Source of the DNA: Thiodiazotropha sp037384425
GTDB lineage: Bacteria; Pseudomonadota; Gammaproteobacteria; Chromatiales; Chromatiaceae
Direction: 5' to 3'
DNA: 64,000 bases
Assembly (NCBI GenBank): GCA_037384425.1
Contig: JARROA010000028.1
Span: 24,493-88,492, forward strand
Positions 37,447 through 47,127 of this stretch are shown one piece after another (the first letter of the stretch is position 1; each line of letters begins with the position of its first letter). The position numbers and the translations under genes are program-made. The notes beneath the pieces were generated by a model. It did not search any database, was not told the origin of the DNA, and saw nothing but the letters and a program-made list of their open reading frames with translations.

Positions 37447-38336
37447 TCGGCGGGAAAGACGTCGGTCGAGAGGTAGCGATCCCCCCGGTCGCAGATGATC
37501 GCCACGATCACGGCGTTCTCCACCTGCTGCGAGAGCTTCAGCGCCGCCGCCACCGCACCGCCGGAGGAGATGCCGGCGAAGATGCCTTCGCGGGCGGCCA
37601 GCTCGCGGGTGGTCTCCTCTGCGTCCTCCTGGGAGACGTCGATGATACGGTCGACCCGGGAGGCGTCGTAAATCTTGGGCAGGTACTCTTCAGGCCAGCG
37701 CCGGATACCGGGAATGCTGGCGCCTTCCATCGGCTGCACGCCGACGATCTCCACATCCGGATTCTGCGACTTGAGATAGGTGGAGGTGCCCATGATGGTG
37801 CCGGTGGTGCCCATGGCGCTGACGAAATGGGTGACCTCGCCCTGGGTGTCGCGCCAGATCTCGGGCCCCGTGCCTTCGATATGGGCCTGGGGATTGTCCT
37901 GGTTGGAGAACTGATCCAGGATCACGCCCTCGCCGGCGGCCTCCAGTTCACGTGCCTTGTCAATGGCTGCCTCCATGCTGCCCGCCTTGGGGGTCAGCAC
38001 CAATTCGGCGCCATAGGCCTTCATCACCGCCCGACGTTCCACGCTCATGTGCTCCGGCATCACCAGGATCATGCGGTAGCCCTTGATGGCGGCCGCCATG
38101 GCGAGGGCGATGCCGGTGTTGCCGCTGGTGGCCTCGATCAGCGTGTCCCCGGGTTTGATGGTGCCACGGGCCTCGGCGTGCCGGATCATGCTCAGTGCCG
38201 GTCGATCCTTGACCGAACCGGCCGGGTTGTTGCCTTCCAGCTTGACCAGGATGGTGTTGCTGGTCTCGCCCGGGAGTCGTTGCAGCCTGACCAGGGGGGT
38301 ATTGCCGATGAAATCTTCGATGGTTTTGTAGTTCAT
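37443..38336 (-). CDS. cysM: cysteine synthase B
   Basis: 297 residues. PLP-lysine in GNNPAGSVKDRPA, phosphate/glycine loop TSGNTGIALA and the CysM-specific RRWPEEYLPKIYDASRVD segment are present. It makes cysteine (or S-sulfocysteine) from O-acetylserine. First gene of the long operon cysM-rlmD-CYTH-peptide transport. The 224 bases upstream contain no other gene. Confidence 0.95.
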   Translation of the reverse strand: MNYKTIEDFIGNTPLVRLQRLPGETSNTILVKLEGNNPAGSVKDRPALSMIRHAEARGTIKPGDTLIEATSGNTGIALAMAAAIKGYRMILVMPEHMSVERRAVMKAYGAELVLTPKAGSMEAAIDKARELEAAGEGVILDQFSNQDNPQAHIEGTGPEIWRDTQGEVTHFVSAMGTTGTIMGTSTYLKSQNPDVEIVGVQPMEGASIPGIRRWPEEYLPKIYDASRVDRIIDVSQEDAEETTRELAAREGIFAGISSGGAVAAALKLSQQVENAVIVAIICDRGDRYLSTDVFPAD

Positions 38337-38560
38337 GGACGCGATTCTACCCTGTTTCAGCGGGAAAAATCACAACCGCGACTGTTGTCGTGGGGCCGCC
38401 TCCCACCCAACCTGCGGAGCAAACTGCAGGATGTCTCCACTGGCCCCGACACCCCAAGCTCCGGCGACCCCGTTGGATGACAAATCCGCCCCCATTCCCG
38501 AACCAAACGCCAAATGTTCTATAGTTAGAAAAAAATCAGAATCGATATGGAGGTGAAAGC

Positions 38561-38989
38561 GTGCAAACGATCAATCAGTTACTGCAGACCAAAGGCTCTC
38601 GAGTCGAAACCGTGGCTGCGGATGCCACAGTCTTCGAAGCTTTGACGATCATGGCCGACAAAGGCATCGGTGCGCTCGTGGTGTTGCAGGACAACAAGCC
38701 GGTCGGCCTCTTCTCGGAACGGGATTATGCCCGTAACATCATCCTTAAAGGCAGAACCTCCAAACAGACCAAGGTCTCCGAGGTCATGTCTTCCCACGTG
38801 GTGGTCGCGCATCCGGATCAGAGTGTCGAGGAGTGCATGGCCATCATGACCGAAAAACGGGTCCGCCACCTTCCGGTCATGCAGGGTGACGAACTGATCG
38901 GCATCATCTCCATCGGCGACCTGGTAAAAGCGATTATCGAAAACCAGCAGTTCATGATCGAACAGCTGGTCAACTACATCAGTAGTTGA
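38561..38989 (+). CDS. CBS-domain pair protein
   Basis: 142 residues from GTG 38561 behind GGAGGTGAAAGC. Two CBS repeats fill the whole protein: VAADATVFEALTIMADKGIGALVVL...VGLFSERDYARNI and VVAHPDQSVEECMAIMTEKRVRHLPVM...LIGIISIGDLVKAI. Such stand-alone pairs bind adenine nucleotides and regulate partners; the partner is unknown. Monocistronic. Confidence 0.92.
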   Translation: MQTINQLLQTKGSRVETVAADATVFEALTIMADKGIGALVVLQDNKPVGLFSERDYARNIILKGRTSKQTKVSEVMSSHVVVAHPDQSVEECMAIMTEKRVRHLPVMQGDELIGIISIGDLVKAIIENQQFMIEQLVNYISS

Positions 38990-39202
38990 GTACCGCAGGA
39001 CACTTTGACGCGGACCGCCGGGTACGCGCTGAGAGCCATAAGCGATCAAAAAACGCCCGCCCCATTACCTCGCGGCTGGATTCCGTTCGCCGACACTCAG
39101 TCTTGAAGTCTTTTCTCGCATCGTCCAGCCGGACGCATTGAGGCTAACAGAGGATCGAATATCGGGTATCCTTTGCCCTGGCAACAACAACGGAACCACA
39201 GC

Positions 39203-39496
39203 ATGAAGTTTTCCTTCCCCTGGCTTGCGACCGGTATCGGGCTGTTACTGGCGATGGTGTTGATTCAATCGGGTGTCCTGGGCGATGCGGAGGAACGGAG
39301 GCTACCCCTGCTGACCCTGCTCTTCATCAGCGAGTTCGGCTTCCTGGTCACCGCCGCCGGCAGTTTCTTCGCCGGCAGAGCGCTGCGTGCTCAGGCCCGA
39401 AACTGGTCCAACCTGTTCCTCACCCTGGCCTGCGGGGCTCTGGCTATCGCCTTCTTCACCCTCGGCATACGGCTGTGGCAAGGCAGCATGGGCTGA
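39203..39496 (+). CDS. small membrane protein of unknown function
   Basis: 97 residues with three hydrophobic helices (about 6-25, 38-58, 68-90) connected by short charged loops (GDAEERR, RALRAQARN). No family recognised. The start at ATG 39203 removes a shadow extension. It is followed 16 bases later by the DUF389 gene, so both are probably co-transcribed membrane proteins. Confidence 0.75.
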   Translation: MKFSFPWLATGIGLLLAMVLIQSGVLGDAEERRLPLLTLLFISEFGFLVTAAGSFFAGRALRAQARNWSNLFLTLACGALAIAFFTLGIRLWQGSMG

Positions 39497-39512
39497 AACG
39501 GGCGGTGCATCC

Positions 39513-40490
39513 ATGAAACTGATTGAGGTCATCGCCCAACGCGGCAGCGTCGATACCGTCTCGATCATCGCGGAGAAATACAAGGCACGTGATTTCCGTC
39601 TCGGACGCGAAGGCGAGGATGGTCGCCTTGCCATGCGCATGCTGGTGGCCGATGAAAAGGTTCAGGCGGTGCTCGACGCCCTGCAGAACGTGCTCGGCGC
39701 ACAACCCTCGGCACGCATCATCGTCTTTCCGGTCGACGCCACGGTGCCCAGCGGCAAGAGCGATGAAGAAAAGGAGGAGGACAAGGCCAGTACCACCCGC
39801 GAGGCGATGTACGCCTCGGTGGACAAGAATGCCCGGCTCGATATCAACTTCGTGGTGCTGGTCATGCTCTCCACCGTGGTGGCGGCGATAGGCCTGGTGG
39901 AGGACAACGTGGCCGTCGTCATCGGCGCCATGGTGATCGCCCCCCTGCTGGGGCCCAACTTGGCCTTCGGTCTCGGTACCGCGTTGGGCGATGTCCACCT
40001 GATGAAGAAGTCGCTCAAATCCCTGTTCGCGGGACTCGCGATCGCCATCACCCTTTCCCTGCTGATCGGGCTGCTGTGGCCCTTTGAGGATACCGCCGAA
40101 CTGCTCGCCCGCGCCGACGTGGGGATCGACTCGCTGGCGCTGGCGCTGGCCTCGGGCGCCGCCGCCGCGTTATCACTCACCACCGGATTGCCGAGCGTAC
40201 TGGTCGGCGTCATGGTCGCAGTAGCGCTGTTACCGCCCGCCGCCACCGTCGGTCTGACCCTGGGTCATGGACAGATCGATTACGCCATCGGCGCGGCACT
40301 GCTACTGGCCGCCAATATCGTCTGCGTCAACCTGGCAGCCAAGATTGTTTTTCTGGTCAAGGGCATCCAACCCCGCACCTGGTCCGAGAAGACCAAGGCG
40401 AAACGGGCCATGACCATCTATATCCTGGTCTGGATCGTGACACTGCTGTTGTTGACGGCGGCAATTCTGGCCAGGACACAATTCGAGTGA
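39513..40490 (+). CDS. DUF389 (TIGR00341-type) membrane protein
   Basis: 325 residues from ATG 39513. A soluble N-terminal domain (about 1-95) is followed by the DUF389 membrane core: LVMLSTVVAAIGLVEDNVAVVIGAMVIAPLLGPNLAFGLGTALGD and SLTTGLPSVLVGVMVAVALLPPAATVG. The family is widespread and its transport or structural function is not established. The internal frame extension upstream overlaps the previous gene and is rejected. Confidence 0.9.
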   Translation: MKLIEVIAQRGSVDTVSIIAEKYKARDFRLGREGEDGRLAMRMLVADEKVQAVLDALQNVLGAQPSARIIVFPVDATVPSGKSDEEKEEDKASTTREAMYASVDKNARLDINFVVLVMLSTVVAAIGLVEDNVAVVIGAMVIAPLLGPNLAFGLGTALGDVHLMKKSLKSLFAGLAIAITLSLLIGLLWPFEDTAELLARADVGIDSLALALASGAAAALSLTTGLPSVLVGVMVAVALLPPAATVGLTLGHGQIDYAIGAALLLAANIVCVNLAAKIVFLVKGIQPRTWSEKTKAKRAMTIYILVWIVTLLLLTAAILARTQFE

Positions 40491-40569
40491 ATGCTCCCGG
40501 GCTGAAAGTGGCTGCAAACCGGTGAGAAACTAGGACTTCACGGCGTAGAACCCCTCTCATCCCTTGACG

Positions 40570-41295
40570 CTATCGTTGCAGAAGCGCCTTCATGTCGCGA
40601 ACCGCCTGCTCCAGACCGGCGAAGACAGCCCGACAGATGATGGAGTGGCCGATATTCAGCTCGCTGATCCCCTGGATTCCAACGATATCCTTCACATTGT
40701 GATAGTCGAGCCCGTGGCCCGCGTTCACTTGCAGACCCAGCTGCTGGCCGTGGTCGACAGCCTTCACGATGCGTTCCAGTTCGTTGCGACGCGTACGCTC
40801 GTTGTGCGCATCGGCAAAATGGCCGGTGTGGATCTCGACCACGGGTGCCCCCGCCTCACACGCGGCGTCGAGCTGTTTCAGGTCGGCGTCGATGAAGAGT
40901 GAAACGCGGATACCGGCATCGGCCAGTTCGCCACAGTACTCCTTCATGTAGTCGAGATTGCCAACCACATCGAGACCGCCCTCGGTGGTCAGCTCTTCGC
41001 GTTTCTCAGGCACCAGACAACAGTCATGAGGACGGAAGCGGCTGGCAATGGCGGCCATCTCGGGGGTCGCCGCCATCTCCAGGTTCATACGCGTCTGCAG
41101 AACGCTGGAAAGCATCTCCACATCCCTGTCCTGAATGTGTCGCCGGTCTTCGCGTAGATGCAGCGTGATCGCATCGGCGCCCGCCTGCTCCGCCACCAGT
41201 GCCGCCTGGATCGGCTCCGGGTATCGGGTGCCGCGGGATTGCCGCAACGTCGCCACATGATCAATATTGACGCCAAGTAGTAGTTCGTTTTCCAC
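40570..41295 (-). CDS. pdxJ: pyridoxine 5'-phosphate synthase
   Basis: 241 residues. LLGVNIDHVATLRQSRGTRYPEP, ITLHLREDRRHIQDRDV, CLVPEKREELTTEGGLDV, VEIHTGHFAD and NAGHGLDYHNV are the PdxJ blocks. It closes the vitamin B6 ring. It ends the rnc-era-recO-pdxJ operon; acpS, which often follows, is absent here and the next gene is convergent. Confidence 0.96.
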   Translation of the reverse strand: MENELLLGVNIDHVATLRQSRGTRYPEPIQAALVAEQAGADAITLHLREDRRHIQDRDVEMLSSVLQTRMNLEMAATPEMAAIASRFRPHDCCLVPEKREELTTEGGLDVVGNLDYMKEYCGELADAGIRVSLFIDADLKQLDAACEAGAPVVEIHTGHFADAHNERTRRNELERIVKAVDHGQQLGLQVNAGHGLDYHNVKDIVGIQGISELNIGHSIICRAVFAGLEQAVRDMKALLQR

Positions 41296-41317
41296 GCTCA
41301 GTTCAACCCTTGTTGAT

Positions 41318-42028
41318 TTACGATTGCCTATGGCCCTGAAACAGCTCTCGGCTTTTCAGCGGCTTGTCGCCCAGGTAGTGCGCCAGGATACGGCGCAGCA
41401 GACGCTTCGCTTCGTCCGCGCACTGCGCATCCAGCGCATCCCTATTATGCAAGCATAACAGCGTACGTCCACGTATCCGCAGCTCGCTGGAACCGGAGAC
41501 CCGGTCTATGGGCCCCTGCTCCAGCTCGTAATCATAATACCGATCGAGAGCTATCGGCTCGCCGCTGTCAGCCGTATGATCGAGCAGCAACCCGTAACCC
41601 AGCTCCTGCAGCAGATCGAGTTCGAAATGCCTCAGGCACTGCGCGGGAGAATCACCAACTGCGAGTCGCTCCAACGTATCCAGATAGTGAAGATAGAGCC
41701 TGGGATAGGGATCGTGGCGTTCCAGCAGCCGCATCAGCAACTCGTTGAGATAGAAACCGCAGTAGAGTCTCTCTCCCGTGAGTGGGTAAGGACGGCCATC
41801 CGCTTCGACCTGGAACAGTTGCTTGATCTCGCCGCGACCCTGAAGGATCACCTGCAGCGGCATGAAAGGCTGCAACAGGGCGGCACGTGAGGCGCGGCCC
41901 GATTTCACGCCTTTGGCAATGGCCGGCACCCTGCCCTCTTCCGGCGTGAACAGCTCCAGCAACAGACTGGTATTGCGATAGTCGCGTCGGTGGATGACGC
42001 AGGCCGATGACAGCTGAGGACCACTCAC
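41318..42028 (-). CDS. recO: DNA repair protein RecO
   Basis: 236 residues from GTG 42028. N-terminal OB fold (SACVIHRRDYRNTSLLLELFTPEEGRVPAIAKGVKS), LLQPFMPLQVILQGRGEIKQLFQVE, then the helical domain ending in RLLRRILAHYLGDKPLKSRELF. RecO loads RecA with RecR. The zinc-site cysteines are reduced, as often in this group. Confidence 0.92.
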   Translation of the reverse strand: MSGPQLSSACVIHRRDYRNTSLLLELFTPEEGRVPAIAKGVKSGRASRAALLQPFMPLQVILQGRGEIKQLFQVEADGRPYPLTGERLYCGFYLNELLMRLLERHDPYPRLYLHYLDTLERLAVGDSPAQCLRHFELDLLQELGYGLLLDHTADSGEPIALDRYYDYELEQGPIDRVSGSSELRIRGRTLLCLHNRDALDAQCADEAKRLLRRILAHYLGDKPLKSRELFQGHRQS

Positions 42029-42071
42029 TCACGCGGACCCGAATACAAAGCAAGGCACACCGATCCCGGCA

Positions 42072-42968
42072 TCACTCTCCGTAACCCAGCCTGACCAGGG
42101 AGGCTTCGTCACTGGACCAGCTCTTTTTGACTTTGACCCAGATTTCGAGATGAACCTTGGTGTCGAAGAACTTCTCCATCGACTTTCTGGCCTGGGTCGC
42201 CATCTCCTTCAGCGCCTGGCCGTTCTTACCGATGATGATCCCTTTCTGACCCGGCTTTTCCACCCAGATGACGGCGTGGATGCGATAGCGGCCCTCCAGC
42301 TCCTCGAACTTCTCGATCTCGACCGAGGCGGCATAGGGCAGCTCCTTGGCATAGCGGCGTGTAACCTGCTCACGGATCATCTCGGCGGCGAAAAACTTCT
42401 CCGGCCGATCGGTCAGCTGATCGTCCGGAAAGAGTTTCTCGCCGGACGGCAGCGCCTGAAGGACCAACGCCTCCAGCTGCTCCAGGTTCCTGCCGTTCTT
42501 CGCCGAAAGCGGCACGATCTCCCGGAAATCGTGTCGTGCCGCCATTTCAGACAGATAGGGCAGCAACACCTCTTTCTGTTTGACCTTGTCCACTTTGTTG
42601 ACGGCCAGGATCACAGGCACCCGCGCCTGTTGCAGATGGGCCAGCACCTTCTCATCTTCCTTGGTCCAGCGTAGCGCTTCGACCACGAAGATCAGCAGGT
42701 CCACATCGCTGAGCACACTACGGGCGGTGCGATTGAGGTAACGGTTCATGGCATTGTCGGAGCGATCATGGATACCCGGAGTATCGACGTAGACCACTTG
42801 GCCATCGTCAAAGCTCTTGATACCCAGGATCGCATGCCGTGTGGTCTGGGCCTTATGCGAGGTAATCGCCAGTTTGATGCCGAGAATCCTGTTGAGCAGA
42901 GTCGACTTGCCTACATTGGGACGACCCACGATGGCCACATAGCCGCAGTGCTGGACGGTTTCATTCAT
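42072..42968 (-). CDS. era: GTPase Era
   Basis: 298 residues. G1 GRPNVGKSTLLN, G3 DTPGIHD, G4 NKVD, and a C-terminal KH domain (IIIGKNGQALKEMATQARKSMEKFFDTKVHLEIWVKVKKSW). It binds the 3' end of 16S rRNA in 30S assembly. It overlaps rnc by eight bases. Confidence 0.97.
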   Translation of the reverse strand: MNETVQHCGYVAIVGRPNVGKSTLLNRILGIKLAITSHKAQTTRHAILGIKSFDDGQVVYVDTPGIHDRSDNAMNRYLNRTARSVLSDVDLLIFVVEALRWTKEDEKVLAHLQQARVPVILAVNKVDKVKQKEVLLPYLSEMAARHDFREIVPLSAKNGRNLEQLEALVLQALPSGEKLFPDDQLTDRPEKFFAAEMIREQVTRRYAKELPYAASVEIEKFEELEGRYRIHAVIWVEKPGQKGIIIGKNGQALKEMATQARKSMEKFFDTKVHLEIWVKVKKSWSSDEASLVRLGYGE

Positions 42969-43638
42969 GGTTCAGTGTACTCAGTAGTCTGGCTGCCGCA
43001 TCCTGCTCGGCTTTGCGGCGACTGGATCCGGAACCCTCCATCTCGAACTGCAGCTCCTCCACTCTGCAGAGGACGCGAAAGGTCTGCTGATGGGGATCGC
43101 CGCTGATATCCACGACTTCGTAACTGGGAAGACCCAGCTTCCTGGCCTGCAGCAGTTCCTGCAGTCGCGTCTTCGGGTCCTTTTGGTGGTCATCGAGGCT
43201 GAGTGTCTCGATGCGTGAGGTAAAGATGCCCAGAATCACCTCCCGCACAGCCTGATATCCGCCATCAAGATAGATGGCGGCAAAGATCGCCTCAACCCCG
43301 TCAGCGAGGATCGATGCCCGGGCGTGACCGCCGCTGCGAAGTTCGCCCGCTCCCAGATTCAAAAAAGCCCCCAGGTCGAATTCACGGGCGATTTTTGCCA
43401 GGGTGTCGCGTTTTACCAGCGCGGCACGCAGCCGGCTTAACTGTCCTTCGGAGGCTTCGGGAAAATTGTGATAGAGTGCATCGGCCACCACAAATCCCAG
43501 AACGGCATCACCGAGATACTCTAAACGTTCATTGTTGGGGCCGCCGGCACTGCGATGTGTCAGTGCCTGTTGCAGAAGATGGAGATCGGCGAATCGGTAA
43601 TCCAGTTGCCTGCAGAGTTTATCAATATCCGGTTTCAA
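42961..43638 (-). CDS. rnc: ribonuclease III
   Basis: 225 residues. The signature NERLEYLGDAVLGFVVADALY, the metal-binding DGVEAIFAAIYLDGG, and a C-terminal double-stranded RNA-binding domain (KTRLQELLQARKLGLPSYEVV..SGSSRRKAEQDAAARLL) are intact. It processes rRNA and double-stranded RNA. Confidence 0.97.
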   Translation of the reverse strand: MKPDIDKLCRQLDYRFADLHLLQQALTHRSAGGPNNERLEYLGDAVLGFVVADALYHNFPEASEGQLSRLRAALVKRDTLAKIAREFDLGAFLNLGAGELRSGGHARASILADGVEAIFAAIYLDGGYQAVREVILGIFTSRIETLSLDDHQKDPKTRLQELLQARKLGLPSYEVVDISGDPHQQTFRVLCRVEELQFEMEGSGSSRRKAEQDAAARLLSTLNHE

Positions 43639-44009
43639 TTCGCGATCAGCTCGACCGAGTCGTTGAAGGTCATCACCAGAGAGAGGTTACCGAAAATTGG
43701 CCTGCGTTCTTCGTAGCTTACGTTGATGGTGGTCACACCACCACTACGCTTAATCGAGACCTCATCCTTGGACAACGTTGTGATGTTGTTGATTTCAAGC
43801 CGGCGAAAAAGCATCTTTCGGATATCTCCCACGGGCTTGCGGCTTATCAGTGGCTCGTGTTTCAGTGACTCGAGCGATTCCTTGACGGAGTAGTGTTCGA
43901 GATAGACGGGGGTGATTTTGATACCGACCATCACAATGAAACCCAGGACGGCGAGAACCACCAACCAGCTGAGAAATGTCATGCCTCGCTGCTTGTTTAG
44001 TGTTTGCAT
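43635..44009 (-). CDS. DUF4845 membrane-anchored protein
   Basis: 124 residues from ATG 44009, which has GAGGTGATTC upstream. A pilin-like start (KQRGMTFLSWLVVLAVLGFIVMVGIKITPVYLEHYSV) gives one membrane anchor, followed by a small domain with KHEPLISRKPVGDIRKMLFRRLEINN. DUF4845 lies between lepB and rnc in many gamma- and betaproteobacteria; its function is unknown. It overlaps rnc by four bases. Confidence 0.88.
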   Translation of the reverse strand: MQTLNKQRGMTFLSWLVVLAVLGFIVMVGIKITPVYLEHYSVKESLESLKHEPLISRKPVGDIRKMLFRRLEINNITTLSKDEVSIKRSGGVTTINVSYEERRPIFGNLSLVMTFNDSVELIAN

Positions 44010-44047
44010 CTGAATCACCTCATATAGCCGGCCGCTCTCACTGCCGA

Positions 44048-44896
44048 TCACTCTATGCCATTACCGATTCTCTCCCATTCGATGGGAGGAAAACTGCCCA
44101 GCTCGGAATCCCAATTCATCCAGATGCCGAATGCCTTGCCTACCAGGTTTTCATCCGGCACGAAACCCCAGCAACGGCCGTCATTGCTGTTGTCCCGGTT
44201 GTCGCCCATGACGAAATAGTGACCCTCCGGAACGGTGATCGGCCCGCGGGCGAGCACCGAACATCCACTGGCAAAATCCGGTGCCAAAGGATGAACCAAA
44301 ATGGTGTGTTCAACGCCGTCCAGATTTTCAATGGCCTTGATGGCGCCTGTCATGCGCGCGCCACTACCGATACCGATATAACGGCCAACGGGTGTCTGAG
44401 GCATCGCCTCGCCATTGATGTAGAGCGTCTTGTTCTTGTAGTAGATGGTGTCCCCCGGCAGACCGATCACACGCTTGATATAGTCGATTTGGGGCTGTTT
44501 GGGATAGCGGAAAACCACTGGATCGCCACGCTGCGGGTCGCCGATGTTGATGACCTTCGTGTTCAACACCGGCAACCGAATGCCGTAGCTGAACTTGTTA
44601 ACCAGAATGAAGTCACCCACCAGCAGGGTCGGCATCATGGAACCGGAGGGAATGCGGAATGGCTCGACCAGGAAGGAGCGCAGAATCAGGACAATGAAAA
44701 TAACCGGGAAAAAGGAGCGAGCGTACTCGACCAGAAGCGGCTCTTTGTAGGCGGATAACGTGGTCTCATCGGCCTCGCCTCCCTCGGCGGTAGCCAGCTT
44801 GCGTCGTTTCGGCGCCAGAAACAGCACATCGATGAGCCATATGCCGCCGGTCAGTGCACTGGCGACAACCAAAAACGTAGGGAAATCAAAATTCAT
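44048..44896 (-). CDS. lepB: signal peptidase I
   Basis: 282 residues. Two N-terminal membrane helices, the catalytic Ser in FRIPSGSMMPTLLVGDF, the catalytic Lys in DYIKRVIGLPGD and the GHYFVMGDNRDNSNDGRCWGFV box. It removes signal peptides from exported proteins such as those of the cytochromes and TupA in this window. Confidence 0.96.
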   Translation of the reverse strand: MNFDFPTFLVVASALTGGIWLIDVLFLAPKRRKLATAEGGEADETTLSAYKEPLLVEYARSFFPVIFIVLILRSFLVEPFRIPSGSMMPTLLVGDFILVNKFSYGIRLPVLNTKVINIGDPQRGDPVVFRYPKQPQIDYIKRVIGLPGDTIYYKNKTLYINGEAMPQTPVGRYIGIGSGARMTGAIKAIENLDGVEHTILVHPLAPDFASGCSVLARGPITVPEGHYFVMGDNRDNSNDGRCWGFVPDENLVGKAFGIWMNWDSELGSFPPIEWERIGNGIE

Positions 44897-44957
44897 TGTC
44901 GATGCGTCGTCCTATGTCTAGGTCCTGTTAACACTAATCCAATACTCCCTGCTGGAG

Positions 44958-46763
44958 CTAATTATCCTTGCCGACCTGTAATACAGCAAGGAAGGCGTCC
45001 TGGGGAATGTCCACCCGCCCCACCTGCTTCATGCGTTTTTTACCCGCTTTCTGCTTCTCCAGCAGTTTGCGTTTACGGGTGATGTCACCCCCGTAACACT
45101 TGGCTGTGACGTTCTTTCGCAACGCCTTGACCGTAGTGCGCGCAATGATCTTGCTGCCGATGGCCGCCTGTATGGCGACTTCGAACATCTGTCTCGGAAT
45201 CAGTTCCTTCATCTTGCTGGTCAGATCCCTGCCCCGGGACTGAGCCTGGTCGCGATGGACGATCAGTGACAACGCGTCTACCCGCTCCCCGTTGATCAGT
45301 ACATCCAGTTTGACCAGGGGTGAGGCCTGAAAGCGCACGAATTCGTACTCGAAGGAGGCATAACCCCGGCTCACCGACTTCAGACGGTCGAAAAAGTCGA
45401 GCACCACCTCATTCATCGGCAGTTCGTAGCTCAACTGAACCTGGCCCGCAAGATATTGCAGATTCTTCTGTACCCCCCGCTTTTCGACGCAGAGGGTGAT
45501 CACATTGCCGAGATAGTCCTGGGGTACCAGGATGGTAGCCACGATAATGGGCTCACGCACCTCTTCGATCTTCGCGGGATCGGGCAACGCCGCAGGATTC
45601 TCGATACGGATCACCTCACCGTCGCTCTTGAGCACCTCGTAGACCACCGAGGGTGCCGTGGTGATGAGGTCGAGATCGTATTCGCGTTCCAGCCGCTCCT
45701 GCACGATCTCCATGTGCAGCATGCCGAGGAAGCCGCAGCGGAAACCGAAACCCAGGGCCTGAGAGGTCTCCGGCTCGTAGTGGAGCGCGGCATCGTTGAG
45801 CCGCAGCTTCTGCAGCGCGTCACGCAGATCCTCATAGTCGTCCGAACTGACCGGATAGAGGCCGGAAAAGACCCTCGGCACCATCTGTTTGAAACCGGGC
45901 AGCGGCTTGTCGGCCTGCCGATTCTCCAGGGTGATGGTATCGCCCACCGGCGCGCCATCGATCTCCTTGATCCCGGCGATCAGGTATCCCACCTCACCCG
46001 CAGCCAGCTGTGGTTTGTCCACCTGCTTGGGGGTGAAGACCCCCACCTTCTCGACCTGAAACACACGGCCGGTGGACATGATCCGCATCTTGTCCTTGGA
46101 TTTGATGCTGCCGTTCATGACCCGGATCAGGGAGATGACGCCGACATAAGGATCGAACCAGGAATCGATGATGAGGGCCTGCAGGGGCGCGGCGGTATCG
46201 CCGCTCGGCGCCGGGATGGTGGCGACCAGCTGCTCCAGCAGTTCCGCTATGCCGACGCCGGTCTTGGCACTGACACGGATGGCGTGCGCGGCGTCGATAC
46301 CGATGATCTCCTCGATCTCGTTGATCACCTTGTCCGGATCGGCCGAGGGCAGATCGATCTTGTTCAAGACCGGCAACACCTCGAGCCCCTGCTCTATCGC
46401 CGTATAGCAGTTGGCGACACTCTGAGCCTCCACACCCTGAGCGGCATCGACCACCAGCAGGGCTCCCTCGCAGGCGGCGAGCGAACGGGAGACCTCGTAG
46501 GAGAAGTCGACATGTCCGGGTGTGTCGATGAAATTGAGCTGATAGGTTTCACCATTCTGGGCGTGATAGTCGAGGGTGACGCTCTGGGCCTTGATGGTGA
46601 TGCCCCGCTCCCGCTCCAACTCCATGGAATCGCACACCTGCTCGGCCATCTCCCGCTCGCTCAAGCCTCCGCAGATCTGGATAAAGCGGTCCGCGATCGT
46701 CGATTTGCCGTGATCGATATGCGCAATGATGGAAAAGTTACGAATATGGTCGAGTGCTGACAT
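44958..46763 (-). CDS. lepA: elongation factor 4
   Basis: 601 residues. IIAHIDHGKST, DTPGHVDFSYEVSRSL, NKIDLP G motifs; the LepA-specific C-terminal domain (HRDQAQSRGRDLTSKMKELIPRQMFEVAIQAAIGSKIIARTTVKALRKNVTAKCYGGDITRKRKLLEKQKAGKKRMKQ is represented by its start and end motifs) is complete. It helps translation under ionic stress. Standard location upstream of lepB. Confidence 0.97.
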   Translation of the reverse strand: MSALDHIRNFSIIAHIDHGKSTIADRFIQICGGLSEREMAEQVCDSMELERERGITIKAQSVTLDYHAQNGETYQLNFIDTPGHVDFSYEVSRSLAACEGALLVVDAAQGVEAQSVANCYTAIEQGLEVLPVLNKIDLPSADPDKVINEIEEIIGIDAAHAIRVSAKTGVGIAELLEQLVATIPAPSGDTAAPLQALIIDSWFDPYVGVISLIRVMNGSIKSKDKMRIMSTGRVFQVEKVGVFTPKQVDKPQLAAGEVGYLIAGIKEIDGAPVGDTITLENRQADKPLPGFKQMVPRVFSGLYPVSSDDYEDLRDALQKLRLNDAALHYEPETSQALGFGFRCGFLGMLHMEIVQERLEREYDLDLITTAPSVVYEVLKSDGEVIRIENPAALPDPAKIEEVREPIIVATILVPQDYLGNVITLCVEKRGVQKNLQYLAGQVQLSYELPMNEVVLDFFDRLKSVSRGYASFEYEFVRFQASPLVKLDVLINGERVDALSLIVHRDQAQSRGRDLTSKMKELIPRQMFEVAIQAAIGSKIIARTTVKALRKNVTAKCYGGDITRKRKLLEKQKAGKKRMKQVGRVDIPQDAFLAVLQVGKDN

Positions 46764-46780
46764 GACGCCTAACTAATTGG

Positions 46781-46817
46781 CACCAAAAGAGAAACGCCCC
46801 AAACCGGGGCGTTTCTC
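46781..46817 (-). terminator. rho-independent terminator after the glutaredoxin-like gene
   Basis: A 12-base perfect stem (46789-46800 with 46806-46817) around a 5-base loop, followed on the minus strand by TTTTGG. It would separate the rpoE-degP side from lepA. Confidence 0.82.
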
Positions 46818-46854
46818 GGAGTGCCGGAAACGATAAAGCGGGGATGATACCAAA

Positions 46855-47097
46855 TCAGGCGTCCCGCAAGTAGTTCATGACCGATGTCGGATCGAGAAAA
46901 ACCTCGCACAACCGATGCCCGGAGGCATCCTCCAGGACCGGCACCTGATAACCGTAGCGGGCCTTCAGCCCGGCATCTGTATCGATATCGACCTGCTCGA
47001 GCTCGAATCCGAGGGTCCGGCGCAGCTCCTCGAGCTGCTCCAACATCTCCTCACACAGGTGGCAGTCCGTCCGATGATAGAGGCGCAACAGTTTCAC
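46855..47097 (-). CDS. glutaredoxin-like protein
   Basis: 80 residues of the glutaredoxin/DUF836 group: LRLYHRTDCHLCEEMLEQL with CxxC at residues 12-15, then VDIDTD and the cis-proline motif YGYQVPVLED. Likely a small cytoplasmic disulfide reductant. It lies 30 bases after the degP stop and before a terminator, so it may be the last gene of the envelope-stress operon. Confidence 0.88.
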   Translation of the reverse strand: MKLLRLYHRTDCHLCEEMLEQLEELRRTLGFELEQVDIDTDAGLKARYGYQVPVLEDASGHRLCEVFLDPTSVMNYLRDA

Positions 47098-47127
47098 TAG
47101 GGCCTGTTGGAATCGTGTCGACAGACC

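Noticed and set aside
37113..38480. 455-codon plus-strand frame opposite cysM and rlmD
   Set aside because: Antisense shadow of two clear genes; composition dominated by P, R, G and H, no recognisable domain.
45456..46760. 434-codon frame opposite lepA
   Set aside because: Antisense shadow with unlikely composition (D, H, R, G rich); lepA on the other strand is complete.
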